Below are positions 8,886-17,714 of a stretch of 64,000 bases of DNA, piece after piece. The stretch comes from Agarilytica sp033852175 (GTDB lineage Bacteria > Pseudomonadota > Gammaproteobacteria > Pseudomonadales > Cellvibrionaceae), in the NCBI GenBank assembly GCA_033852175.1, contig JAWSUY010000011.1, positions 12,435 through 76,434 on the forward strand. The letters are read 5' to 3'. Both the position numbers and the translations under genes were made by a program. A model generated the notes under the pieces. That model made no database searches and was not told the origin of the DNA. It saw only the letters and a program-made list of their open reading frames with translations. Every line of letters begins with the position of its first letter. Position 1 is the stretch's first letter.

Positions 8886-9665
8886 TTATTCCTGATGCCA
8901 AAAAGGTGTGCCGATAGTCGGAGTGCTGGGCTTGGCTAAATCGCGTTCATGGATCATACCGGCCTTGCCCGCTATATGACCGGCTTCTATCGCATACTTA
9001 AACGCGCGGGCCATCTCAACAGGATCGCTGGCGTTAGCAACAGCGGTATTTAACAATACACCGTCGAAGCCTAACTCCATTGCTTGCACAGCGTGAGACG
9101 GAGCCCCAATACCCGCATCGACAATCAGATTAATGTCCGGTAGTCGGTGCCGTAAAGTTTTTAAAGCATAAGGGTTTATCAAACCTCTTCCCGTACCAAT
9201 CGGCGCGCCCCAAGGCATTAAAATTCTGCACCCCGCTTCAACAAGCTTTTCACAAAGGACTAAATCATCTGTGCAATAAGGGAATACCTCAAAGCCTTGG
9301 GCGACCAGTTCGCGAGTGGCTTCCAGCAAACCAAATGGGTCCGGCTGAAGATTGTATTCATCGCCAATGACTTCCAGTTTAATCCAGTTCGTATTAAACA
9401 ACTCACGGGCCATCTGCGCCGTGGTGACCGCCTCTCTTACCGTATGGCAGCCTGCAGTATTGGGTAAGATATTAATATCCAAAGAGGATAATAAATTCCA
9501 GAAATCCGCGCCGCTTTTTTCGTTAGGGTTCTGTCTGCGCAAAGAAACCGTAACGATTTCAGAGCCAGAGGCTTTGATCGCGTCAAGCATAATCTGCGGA
9601 GAGGGGTACAAGGCCGAGCCAATTAAAAAACGGCTGTTGAGTTCTTTGTCTGCAATCTTCCACAT
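8886..9665 (-). CDS. thiG: Thiazole synthase ThiG
   Basis: The 259-residue TIM-barrel enzyme makes the thiazole phosphate ring from deoxyxylulose phosphate, dehydroglycine and ThiS thiocarboxylate. Diagnostic segments are NTAGC, NWIKLEVIGDE (containing the Schiff-base lysine), the PYCTDD stretch, MPWGAPIGTGRGL and VDAGIGAPSHAVQAMELG. Length is normal for the family. It lies 6 bp downstream of thiS, and dehydroglycine would come from ThiO encoded two genes upstream. The gene order thiO-thiS-thiG is a textbook aerobic thiazole module. Confidence 0.97.
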   Translation of the reverse strand: MWKIADKELNSRFLIGSALYPSPQIMLDAIKASGSEIVTVSLRRQNPNEKSGADFWNLLSSLDINILPNTAGCHTVREAVTTAQMARELFNTNWIKLEVIGDEYNLQPDPFGLLEATRELVAQGFEVFPYCTDDLVLCEKLVEAGCRILMPWGAPIGTGRGLINPYALKTLRHRLPDINLIVDAGIGAPSHAVQAMELGFDGVLLNTAVANASDPVEMARAFKYAIEAGHIAGKAGMIHERDLAKPSTPTIGTPFWHQE

Positions 9666-9671
9666 GCTGAA

Positions 9672-9869
9672 TTAACCTCCTGACATCGGCGAGACGATTT
9701 CAATTTGATCGGACTCTTGTAATGTAATATCCGAATAACGGTTGCGCGTAATAAATTGATCGTTAATCGCAATGGCAAAGGGGGTGCAGGGCTGGCGTTG
9801 ATCCAGCAAGCTTTGCAAAAGACTGTTTTGTTCAACAGAGGCTTCTTCACCGTTTACAATAATTTTCAT
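9672..9869 (-). CDS. thiS: Sulfur carrier protein ThiS
   Basis: A 65-residue ubiquitin-like protein ending in SGG. The terminal GG is adenylated by ThiF and converted to a thiocarboxylate that donates sulfur to ThiG. The N-terminal MKIIVNGE strand and the DQIEIV strand before the tail match the family. A start further upstream in another frame can be ruled out because this frame gives the exact family length and tail. It sits between thiO and thiG with short gaps. Confidence 0.95.
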   Translation of the reverse strand: MKIIVNGEEASVEQNSLLQSLLDQRQPCTPFAIAINDQFITRNRYSDITLQESDQIEIVSPMSGG

Positions 9870-9911
9870 AATGATATCGTTAAGCTATGTTAGTCGGCAC
9901 AAAATAAACGT

Positions 9912-11009
9912 TTACGCCGAGCAAGAGGTTACCAAATGTTTGGCGAGGTCACTTTGTTTTCCGTCAATAATTTGCATGGCTTCTTCAGCAAGGGCTGGCG
10001 CTAATAGAAAGCCATGGCGAAATAAACCGTTGATGCGCATTAAGCCGGGTTCATTAAAAATCTGTGGCAAATTGTCCGGTAGGGCAGGTCGGCAATTGAC
10101 ACGTGCATTCATGATGGTGGCTTCAGCAAATCCAGAGTGAACGCTGTAGGCAGCTGATAACAACTCAAGAGTTGAGCGAACAGTGATAGCATCAAGGCTG
10201 TCACTCTCTATCTGTGTTGCCCCTAGAATATAAATATCCTTACTGCGCGGAACGATATAAATCCGGTAGCGCGGATGCATTAATCGGATCAAATGTTTAA
10301 TGTTGACCTCGGGTGCGTATAAGGCGATAGTTTCGCCGCGAACACCGCGCAGTTGCGGTAAATCCGTTTTTGCGCCTAAGCCTCTGCAATCGATGACTTG
10401 GTCAAACGCCCATTCTGCGTCTTCTGACTGTACGCGCCCAGCCTCTACACTTGTTACTTTTGTGTATTCGATCAAGGTACAAGGTAGGTCAGCTAGTCGA
10501 TCTGCCAGAGTTCGCATAACGGCGGAAGAGGATACCCAGCATTCACCTTGAATATAGGTGGCGTCGTTAAATTTTTGATTGATCTCAGGTTCTTGTTCCG
10601 CAATCTGCGCAGCAGAAAGAGTCGTTAGCTTTCCTTTTGCTGCGGAAAGTCGTGAAACTCGCATGCGAAAGTTTTCTAAATCGGCATAGTCATTGGGGTG
10701 GGATAAAATAATACTGCCGTTTTGATAAAAGCCTGTGCGCCCCCCTAGGGTCGCGATAATTTTCGGCCAAATATCTAAAGAACGTAAGCCCAGTTCAACA
10801 ATTTCTTCCTCGGCTGAATCCGCTTCCGAAATCGGGCTTAGCATTCCCGCAGCGGTGTACGCTGCGGCGATGCCCTTCTTTTTACCGTGGTTTATTTTAT
10901 CTTGATCAAATAGTGTGACTTTATCGCCGCGAAGGGCTAGTTGCCATGCGAGTAGGCGCCCCATAATGCCGGCGCCAACAATACCAATATGTGTGTTTGA
11001 TAAACTCAT
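9912..11009 (-). CDS. thiO: Glycine oxidase ThiO
   Basis: A 365-residue FAD-dependent amine oxidase that converts glycine to the imine used by ThiG; it implies aerobic thiamin synthesis without ThiH. The dinucleotide-binding motif GIVGAGIMGRLLAWQLA is at residues 9-25 and is followed by an acidic FDQD strand end. A C-terminal PALPDNLPQI and GLFRHGFLLAPALAE segment matches the flavin-binding end of the family. The gene lies 22 bp after thiC and 42 bp before thiS. Confidence 0.93.
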   Translation of the reverse strand: MSLSNTHIGIVGAGIMGRLLAWQLALRGDKVTLFDQDKINHGKKKGIAAAYTAAGMLSPISEADSAEEEIVELGLRSLDIWPKIIATLGGRTGFYQNGSIILSHPNDYADLENFRMRVSRLSAAKGKLTTLSAAQIAEQEPEINQKFNDATYIQGECWVSSSAVMRTLADRLADLPCTLIEYTKVTSVEAGRVQSEDAEWAFDQVIDCRGLGAKTDLPQLRGVRGETIALYAPEVNIKHLIRLMHPRYRIYIVPRSKDIYILGATQIESDSLDAITVRSTLELLSAAYSVHSGFAEATIMNARVNCRPALPDNLPQIFNEPGLMRINGLFRHGFLLAPALAEEAMQIIDGKQSDLAKHLVTSCSA

Positions 11010-11031
11010 TGTTAATACCCGATGTTAACGT

Positions 11032-12879
11032 TTAAACGTTTTCAACTGGAATATAAACTTCAGAGCCTTGTTCTTTAAACTCTTTCGATTTGTCTTTCAT
11101 TCCGTTTGCTGCGTACTCGCGAACTTCCTGAGTGATTTTCATTGAACAGAACTTTGGTCCACACATTGAACAAAAGTGAGCGACTTTAGCCGAATCTTTT
11201 GGCAGCGTTTCATCGTGGAATGCGCGGGCGCGGTCAGGATCGAGTCCCAAATTAAATTGGTCTTCCCAGCGGAATTCAAAACGCGCTTTTGACAATGTAT
11301 CATCACGGTAACGAGCGCCAGGGTGACCTTTCGCAATATCGGCAGCATGAGCAGCGATCTTGTACGTAATAATTCCTTCTTTAACGTCGTCTTTATTCGG
11401 CAGACCAAGATGTTCTTTAGGTGTGACGTAACACAACATTGCACAACCAAACCATCCGATCATTGCAGCACCGATGCCACTGGTAAAGTGATCGTAACCA
11501 GGTGCGATATCTGTAGTTAAAGGCCCAAGCGTATAGAACGGCGCTTCATGACAAACCTCTAATTGCAGATCCATGTTTTCTTTAATCATATGCATTGGCA
11601 CATGGCCGGGGCCTTCGATCATTGTTTGAATGTCGTGCTTCCAAGCAATTTTTGTTAACTCGCCTAACGTTCTTAGCTCGGCAAATTGGGCCTCATCGTT
11701 GGCATCCGCCAAAGAGCCTGGGCGTAAACCATCGCCAAGCGAAAAGCTGACATCGTAAGCTTTCATGATTTCGCAGATATCTTCAAAGTGCGTATAGAGG
11801 AAGCTTTCTTTGTGATGATAAATACACCACTTCGCCATAATTGAACCGCCGCGAGAAACAATCCCCGTCAAACGGTTGGCGGTAAGGGGAACGTGCGCAA
11901 GGCGAATGCCGGAGTGGATCGTAAAGTAATCCACACCTTGCTCAGCTTGCTCAATCAACGTATCGCGGAATATCTCCCAGGTCAGGTCTTCGGCAATGCC
12001 ATTCACTTTTTCCAGTGCTTGGTAAAGCGGAACGGTACCAATCGGTACCGGCGAGTTACGCACAATATAGTCGCGAGTAGAATGAATGTGTTTACCTGTA
12101 GATAAATCCATTACGGTATCGCCGCCCCAACGGATCGACCACACCATTTTTTCAACTTCTTCTTCCACGCCAGAGCTCAGCGCAGAGTTACCGATGTTCG
12201 CGTTAATTTTCACCAAGAAATTACGACCAATAATCATCGGCTCTAATTCCGTGTGGTTAATGTTCGCAGGGATGATCGCACGACCGGCAGCCACTTCTTC
12301 ACGTACAAACTCAGCAGTAATCGGCTTTAAGGCACCCGCAAGACGAGCGCCCATTGGGTCACCCTTCAAACGTTCATTACGTTCGTCAGTATTAAATTCA
12401 TTTACCAATGCTTCACGGCTTTGATTTTCACGAACGGCAATATATTCCATTTCCGCAGTGATAATGCCTTTGCGTGCATAATGCATCTGGCTGACGTTAC
12501 AGCCTTTTTTAGCCTTACGTGGTTTGCGCTGTAGGGCGTTGTTGTTCAAGGCCGTGGCTTTTTTGTTATCGTCGAAGCCATTATCAATTGCTTGAATTAC
12601 ACGACCTTCGTATGGCTCAGTATCATCGCGAGCTTCGACCCAAGCGCTTCGCACATCAGCAAGCCCAGCGAATACGTCGATTTTCTTCGTCACATCCGTA
12701 TAGGGGCCAGAAGTATCATAAACAGTGATAGCGGAACCATCCGTGAGCGAAATCTCACGCATCGGAACTCGTACATCGGGGTGGCCAGGAACAGGTACGT
12801 AAACCTTGCGGCTACCGGATAGCGGTTCGCGTGTGATGATTTCGTCTTGAAGCTTGGATTGGGTGGTGGAGTCTTGCAT
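11032..12879 (-). CDS. thiC: Phosphomethylpyrimidine synthase ThiC
   Basis: The 615-residue radical-SAM-type enzyme converts aminoimidazole ribotide to HMP-P. Visible hallmarks are FTIHSGIR, SRGGSIMAKWC, LSLGDGLRPG-like FSLGDGLRPGS, EGPGHVPMH, and the C-terminal CSMCGPKFCSMK, whose CxxCxxxxC binds the [4Fe-4S] cluster. Length fits the proteobacterial form with an N-terminal domain. It is the first gene of the operon, behind a TPP riboswitch at 13001-13195, so expression should fall when thiamin pyrophosphate is plentiful. The start is ATG at 12879. Confidence 0.98.
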   Translation of the reverse strand: MQDSTTQSKLQDEIITREPLSGSRKVYVPVPGHPDVRVPMREISLTDGSAITVYDTSGPYTDVTKKIDVFAGLADVRSAWVEARDDTEPYEGRVIQAIDNGFDDNKKATALNNNALQRKPRKAKKGCNVSQMHYARKGIITAEMEYIAVRENQSREALVNEFNTDERNERLKGDPMGARLAGALKPITAEFVREEVAAGRAIIPANINHTELEPMIIGRNFLVKINANIGNSALSSGVEEEVEKMVWSIRWGGDTVMDLSTGKHIHSTRDYIVRNSPVPIGTVPLYQALEKVNGIAEDLTWEIFRDTLIEQAEQGVDYFTIHSGIRLAHVPLTANRLTGIVSRGGSIMAKWCIYHHKESFLYTHFEDICEIMKAYDVSFSLGDGLRPGSLADANDEAQFAELRTLGELTKIAWKHDIQTMIEGPGHVPMHMIKENMDLQLEVCHEAPFYTLGPLTTDIAPGYDHFTSGIGAAMIGWFGCAMLCYVTPKEHLGLPNKDDVKEGIITYKIAAHAADIAKGHPGARYRDDTLSKARFEFRWEDQFNLGLDPDRARAFHDETLPKDSAKVAHFCSMCGPKFCSMKITQEVREYAANGMKDKSKEFKEQGSEVYIPVENV

Positions 12880-13000
12880 GTATAGCCCCGCTATTTATCG
12901 AAAAATAGTTAAGTGAGTATGGGGGCGCAGAAGCGGGTAACTGATCGCTTAAGACAGAACCTAGGGAGCCCAACAGACTGCCTGCAATCCTAAGCGAGAT

Positions 13001-13195
13001 ACTCGTCCCTACGCCGGTATTAGCCGGATCAGGTAATGCGGGTTCGTTTTTATACAAAGTAATAAGGTATTAGATTATTACGTGTTACTGCTAGCACATT
13101 GCTGCTATTTCAGCGCTATGGTCAACATAACGCGTCTCGCACCTTAATAGTGCGCAGTAATCAACATCTCAGCCCGAAAGCACCCCGCGAGCGTT
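13001..13195 (-). ncRNA. TPP riboswitch (THI element) with enlarged P3a arm
   Basis: On the minus strand the 5' core GGGGTGCTTTCGGGCTGAGA (13186-13167) and the 3' core ACCTGATCCGGCTAATACC / GGCGTAGGGA (about 13033-13005) match the two conserved halves of the THI box; short CTCG/CGAG arms close P1. Between the halves lies about 130 nt that itself folds: TTACTGC-GCAC pairs across 13085-13097 and 13150-13160 (2-nt bulge), an inner 8-bp stem pairs 13113-13120 with 13126-13133, and a separate 7-bp hairpin covers 13059-13081. Most bacterial THI elements have no such arm or a short one. The element lies about 120 nt upstream of thiC. Confidence 0.93.
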
Positions 13196-13200
13196 GGCTT

Positions 13201-13228
13201 ATTATAGGGGCTTGGGTGGTGGTGTCTA
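13201..13228 (-). promoter_or_regulatory. Sigma-70-like promoter of the thiamin operon
   Basis: Read on the minus strand, TAGACA (13228-13223) and a perfect TATAAT (13206-13201) are separated by 16 bp. Transcription would begin within a few bases of the 5' end of the TPP riboswitch, which supports both calls. Confidence 0.75.
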
Positions 13229-13806
13229 CTGATTAGTCGGTAAATGCTCTGTGCTTGATTTGAGGGGTAAATCAGCGCTAATGAGAAGAAAAACCGCCAT
13301 AAACGATACGGTTTGTAGCGCTTTAGTTGTTACGAGCTTTAATGCTGGCGCGTGAATAAAAAACGGACTACTATTCCTTCGTTACCAATTCAGGAGCGGT
13401 TGTGCAGAATGGATTCATCCCATCATGTATTTTCCCTGACTAAATACTCGTGAGTAGCTTAAGTAAAGAGCTCTAATGTATGTCTTCGGCTGTCAGTTAG
13501 TGTGTGGCACTTTCCTGGTATTTAACTGTTAGCTGTTGATTAAATATTGCTTAGTGAAATCTATTTTGAGATGGCTAGCCGAAATAGGTGTTAGTTATTT
13601 TGTGATTGATCTTTAGTTTTCATTGTTCAGAACGACGAACTTACGATTGCTGTATGGGTGGAGAGTATCGGGAGTATCGGGCGTATAGGAAATTTAAAGA
13701 ACGTAGAGAATACAGCGGGAAAAATCTATAGCGACTGACGTTCTTCACTAAGGTCTGTCATTCGTACTAAAAACATAAAAATAAAAACTTTGGAAGGTAT
13801 AAAAGA
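13229..13806. other. Long divergent intergenic region
   Basis: The region lies between the thiamin promoter and the DUF285 lipoprotein. It holds a short threefold repeat of a GAGTATCGG-like 9-mer at about 13667-13694 and a good ribosome site (GGAAGG, about 13792) for the lipoprotein. I see no gene, terminator or clear operator in the rest. Confidence 0.4.
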
Positions 13807-15867
13807 ATGGGTTACAAAATAAAACTGACAATTTGTCTTTTGTTCGTAACATTGCTTACGGCTTGTGGTGGAAGTGGCTTAGAGGAAAAAATAGAAGAAA
13901 GCGCCTCGCCGTCCATTAGTAATTCTTCAGCGCAAACCTATTCAGATAATACTGCAATATCGACCTTGAGCTTTAGTAATAGCGGCGGCGGTTTACTAAC
14001 GGGTTGCACCGCAGACTCATTGCCTTCAGGGTTGAGTGTTCGAGTCTCTAGCGATAGAAACACTTGTGAAATTACGGGTACGCCCACTAGGTCACAGTCG
14101 ATTGCCGCCTACACTATTACCGCGTCCAACGCATTCGGTAGTGATACAGCTATTGCCAGAATTACGGTTACTACCGAGTCGCCAACCTTCTCTGCTCCAA
14201 CACTCGCCAATGCTTCGACGCAAACGTATATCGTGAATACGGCGATTTCGGTTTTAAGATTTACCAATAGCAGCGACGGTTCTTTAACGGCTTGTACTGC
14301 AGATTCATTGCCTGCGGGTTTAAGTCTTGCCATTTCGGTTGATGGGGATTCTTGTGAGATTTCGGGTACACCGACTGAAGCTCAAGCAGCCACTTCTCAT
14401 ATGATTACTGCGACTAATGGGTCTGGTAGTGATACGGCTACGGTCAGTATTACTGTTGATGCTGAGACTCCAGCTCTTTCGATGCCATCACTTGTCAATG
14501 CTTTGGCAAGAACTTATATAGTTGGTTCAGAGATTGCCGAATGGCATTTTATCAATAGTGGTGGGGGGGCTTTAAGCGATTGTAGTGTCGATTCTTTGCC
14601 TGAGGGGTTGAGTGTAGCAATATCTACTGATGGGAATACCTGTCTAATTAGTGGGACGCCAACGGCCATTCAGTCAAGAGCTACGATTACCGTAACTGCA
14701 AGCAATGCAACAGGTAGTGACCTTGCGACAGCAAGTCTTTCTGTGAGAATAGCCTCAGTCGGCCCATTTATTACTACCTGGAAAACTGATAATCCAGGTA
14801 GTTCAAATAATGATCAGATTATTATCGGCACTTCTGGGGACGGTTATGACTACTCTGTTGATTGGGGGGATGGAGCGGTTGAAAGTAATATTACAGGAGA
14901 TGTTACCCATACTTATTCTTCGGCAGGAACTTACACGGTAGAGATTAGTGGAGTATTTCCCCAAATAGCTTTCGACTATTCTAGTGTGGAACTTATATTC
15001 GACGCTCCTAAAATTCTATCTGTCGATCAGTGGGGAGATAATCAGTGGGGGTCGATGCGAAAAGCATTTCGTGGGTGCGAAAATCTTGTGATTAACGCGA
15101 GTGATTTGCCAGACTTGTCCCAAGTAACGGATATGAGCTATATGTTTAATGGTGCTAGAATATTTAACCAAGACATAGCTGATTGGGATGTCTCAACCGT
15201 AACAAATATGAGCTATATTTTTAGTAGTGCTACAATATTTAACCAAGATATTAGTAATTGGGACGTTTCATCAGTGACAAATATGATGTGGATGTTCCAA
15301 ACTGCTAAGGCCTTTAATCAAGATATTGGCAATTGGGACGTCTCTTCTGTGATAAATATGGAGCGAATGTTTGGGGGAATTGGCGGTGCTGATGCCTTTA
15401 ATCAAGACATTAGTAATTGGGACGTATCTTCGGTGATAACTATGGAGCGAATGTTTGAACGAGCGGACGGGTTTAACCAAGATATTAGTAATTGGGATCT
15501 TTCTTCCATAGTAGATATGAGTTTCATGTTTTATTCTGCCACAGCCTTTAACCAAGATCTCCGTAATTTGGATGTATCTTCTGTAACTAATATGCGGTCA
15601 ATGTTTGATGGAGCAACGGCCTTCGATCAGGATCTAGGTGCTTGGAATGTCTCTTCGGTGACAGAAATGTCAAACATTTTTCGAGATGTAGAGCTTTCAA
15701 CAGCTAGCTATGATTCCCTTTTGTTAGGCTGGAGTGCGCAAAGCCTACAAAACAACGTCGTTTTTAGCGGTGGGAACAGCACTTATTCCAGCACTTCACA
15801 ATCAGCAAGGGATGTACTCACAGAATCCTTTAGTTGGACTGTTACTGACGGTGGCGTAGCGCCGTAA
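13807..15867 (+). CDS. Surface lipoprotein with three Ig-like repeats, a PKD-like domain and DUF285 repeats
   Basis: A 686-residue lipoprotein: signal peptide with lipobox LLTAC (Cys about residue 20). About 35-315 hold three repeats of roughly 90 residues with the shared core CTADSLPxGLS...C.I(S/T)GTPT, resembling putative-Ig repeats, each with a Cys pair. A PKD-like stretch (VDWGDG...THTYSSAGTYTVEI) follows, then about eight 25-residue repeats of MFxxAxxFNQDIxNWDVSSVTNM type, the BspA/DUF285 family found in surface proteins. It probably sits on the cell surface in adhesion or matrix interactions; no ligand can be named. A G7 run lies within the third Ig-like repeat. Confidence 0.88.
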   Translation: MGYKIKLTICLLFVTLLTACGGSGLEEKIEESASPSISNSSAQTYSDNTAISTLSFSNSGGGLLTGCTADSLPSGLSVRVSSDRNTCEITGTPTRSQSIAAYTITASNAFGSDTAIARITVTTESPTFSAPTLANASTQTYIVNTAISVLRFTNSSDGSLTACTADSLPAGLSLAISVDGDSCEISGTPTEAQAATSHMITATNGSGSDTATVSITVDAETPALSMPSLVNALARTYIVGSEIAEWHFINSGGGALSDCSVDSLPEGLSVAISTDGNTCLISGTPTAIQSRATITVTASNATGSDLATASLSVRIASVGPFITTWKTDNPGSSNNDQIIIGTSGDGYDYSVDWGDGAVESNITGDVTHTYSSAGTYTVEISGVFPQIAFDYSSVELIFDAPKILSVDQWGDNQWGSMRKAFRGCENLVINASDLPDLSQVTDMSYMFNGARIFNQDIADWDVSTVTNMSYIFSSATIFNQDISNWDVSSVTNMMWMFQTAKAFNQDIGNWDVSSVINMERMFGGIGGADAFNQDISNWDVSSVITMERMFERADGFNQDISNWDLSSIVDMSFMFYSATAFNQDLRNLDVSSVTNMRSMFDGATAFDQDLGAWNVSSVTEMSNIFRDVELSTASYDSLLLGWSAQSLQNNVVFSGGNSTYSSTSQSARDVLTESFSWTVTDGGVAP

Positions 15868-15883
15868 TCCAAATCTATAGAAG

Positions 15884-15927
15884 TTCCCGTCTATGGTAGG
15901 CTTATTAAATCTATCGATAGTCGGGAA
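15884..15927. terminator. Stem-loop after the DUF285 lipoprotein
   Basis: TTCCCGTCTAT (15884-15894) pairs with ATAGTCGGGAA (15917-15927), with one mismatch. No T-run follows, so it may be a Rho-independent terminator of weak type or an mRNA 3'-end stabiliser. Confidence 0.4.
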
Positions 15928-16072
15928 TTATTGAATAACACATAATAAAAATAAAATATTAAAAACTCGTTTGTTCTCGGGGGGGGCTTTAATATCCTCC
16001 AGTTTTCAGATGGAAATAGATCAATCAACTTGTGTAAATTTGATCTTTTTTATATCAATCAGGAGTTACGAC

Positions 16073-16543
16073 ATGATAAGAAAAATAACCAGAATTTCTG
16101 TTCTTCCCTTAATCGCCGCAGTTTGCGTATCTTGCGGAGGTGACAGCGGAGACGATACAGATTATGGCGATGATAGCGCCAACGGACGAGTGGGTACGTG
16201 CGTCATGAGTACCGGCACTGCAGATGACCTGATAGGAGTATGGGATTTGGCGGCTATTCAAGGCGTTTCAGAGAGTGTTTCGATAAATGGGCCATTGGAA
16301 TTTTTTGGAAGTGGAACTTACGACTTTACTGCGCAAGTAGATACTGCTGAGTATTTTGTGAATTATCAAAATCAAACAGGCAGTTATAGCTTTACAGATA
16401 GTAGTAATGCTTTGGCAACAACTGGAGCATTTTCTACAATATTCTCAAACGAAATAACGATTGAATTTTGTAATGGCAATAGCCAGTTCACCTTCCTTGA
16501 TACGGCGACAGACGGGCGTAGGCATACGTACGTTAAGCAGTAA
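16073..16543 (+). CDS. Small lipoprotein of unknown function
   Basis: The start is ATG 16073, with AGGAG 7 bp upstream; an upstream ATG at 15971 would add 34 residues and bury the signal peptide. The 156-residue product has a basic start, a hydrophobic core and lipobox CVSC, then an Asp/Gly-rich spacer (GGDSGDDTDYGDD). The rest looks like a lipocalin-like or META-like small beta fold (GVWDLAAI near the start, repeated aromatic/Thr strands), but I do not recognise the family. It follows the DUF285 lipoprotein and may share its surface role. Confidence 0.7.
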   Translation: MIRKITRISVLPLIAAVCVSCGGDSGDDTDYGDDSANGRVGTCVMSTGTADDLIGVWDLAAIQGVSESVSINGPLEFFGSGTYDFTAQVDTAEYFVNYQNQTGSYSFTDSSNALATTGAFSTIFSNEITIEFCNGNSQFTFLDTATDGRRHTYVKQ

Positions 16544-16576
16544 AGTGATTAGCAGACTGAATTAAATTAGTTTTAC

Positions 16577-16621
16577 ATCACTATAAAAGATCGAGAAAAA
16601 TATCGACTCTTTTATAGTGAT
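16577..16621. terminator. Long hairpin between convergent genes
   Basis: ATCACTATAAAAGA pairs perfectly with TCTTTTATAGTGAT (14 bp), with an inner TCGA/TCGA pair around an A-rich loop. It lies between the ends of two convergent lipoprotein genes and could act on both strands; no long T-tract is present. Confidence 0.55.
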
Positions 16622-16765
16622 GGTTTCAGTCGTAATGCAGGTGTTAGGTCTAACTGTTTTCCTTGCGAAAAAATCCATAGTTAGAATCAGGATGTTAATC
16701 AACAATTAAATTCTCCGTGTTTCTAGCGGGTAAGGATCTGCTCAGATCACACTTGCAATTTCACT

Positions 16766-17308
16766 CTATTCACGCATGAGGTTATTAACCTCTAAAGCCC
16801 TTATCAAATCAAAGGACTTATCACCGATGACTGATTCAAAATATTTCCGTTGAGGTTTAGAAAGCTTTAAATACTTCACCGCCACAGAAACCTCACGGCT
16901 TGAAGGGTAAACAGCAAGAGTTTGTATTGTCTCTATAGAGTTAAAATCAACTTTCATTTCCTTCTGCAGAGATCCCATTACGCCCAGATAAAAAGCGAAT
17001 TCAAATCGAGCGTCTTGCTCACATTTGAAATAATTGTCAAAGTTAAAATAACCAAGCGCAGTTGCAATGTCAGCCCTTGTCGCGTTGAGTGAAGAGAGCT
17101 TATTCGCATCCAGTTTTGGTGCTGGGTTAGATTCTGTCACCTGATCACAGTGTTTTATACGATCAGTGTAAGAGATGGTTGCTCTCTGTATATTTCTTGA
17201 TGCATATTCTAACAACTCTATTGAAGAGTCCTCAGTATCAGCACTACATGCCGAGCAAACAAAAATTACCAGTAGCGCGTTAAAAAAAATCGATTTACGT
17301 GCAGCCAT
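16766..17308 (-). CDS. Lipoprotein of unknown function
   Basis: The start chosen is ATG 17308, because AAGGG lies 8 bp before it; an ATG at 17335 has no ribosome site. The 180-residue product has a signal peptide with lipobox CSAC (Cys about residue 21) and a mostly helical, charged mature part with two further cysteines. No family is recognised. A fragment closely similar to its 3' end and 3' flank is found at 17472-17632, so the gene was once duplicated in tandem. Confidence 0.65.
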   Translation of the reverse strand: MAARKSIFFNALLVIFVCSACSADTEDSSIELLEYASRNIQRATISYTDRIKHCDQVTESNPAPKLDANKLSSLNATRADIATALGYFNFDNYFKCEQDARFEFAFYLGVMGSLQKEMKVDFNSIETIQTLAVYPSSREVSVAVKYLKLSKPQRKYFESVIGDKSFDLIRALEVNNLMRE

Positions 17309-17471
17309 GTAACATACCCTTCCAGAATTCAACATATTTATGATTAATGTGTTCCCATTTGGTAATGAAGGATCATTAACTTTATTTCCTGTTGGATCAT
17401 CCTCTTGGGGATGGTAGGTAAGCTGCTAACGGCCTTGCTTTACATAGTCCAGTCGAACCGGGTAAAAATAC

Positions 17472-17632
17472 GGGTGTCAGGTCTGGCCTTTTTCTCTTTC
17501 GAGAAGAAATCATAGTTTAGAATAGAGCGGTTAGCAAATGCTCAGATTAGTCTTGTGGGTACTGGATAAGATCCAAGTTAACCATGGTGTCTCCAAGTAA
17601 TTCACGCATGATGTCATTGAGCTCTAAATTCA
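17472..17632 (-). pseudogene. Truncated duplicate of the 16766-17308 lipoprotein gene (3' end only)
   Basis: The minus strand reads LELNDIMRE, close to the end of the neighbouring lipoprotein (ALEVNNLMRE), and the following about 120 bp also align with that gene's 3' flank, including shared TTCTAA(A)CTATG(G)ATTT and AGACCTRACACC segments. The stop codon is lost in this copy and no upstream coding part remains. This is read as the remnant of a tandem duplication. Confidence 0.55.
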
Positions 17633-17714
17633 AAGTTTATAAGTGTTATGGTATGAGTCGTTTGAATTTCAGGCCTACTCCAAGCAACATAAAAATAATA
17701 CGGGAAAGTAATGA

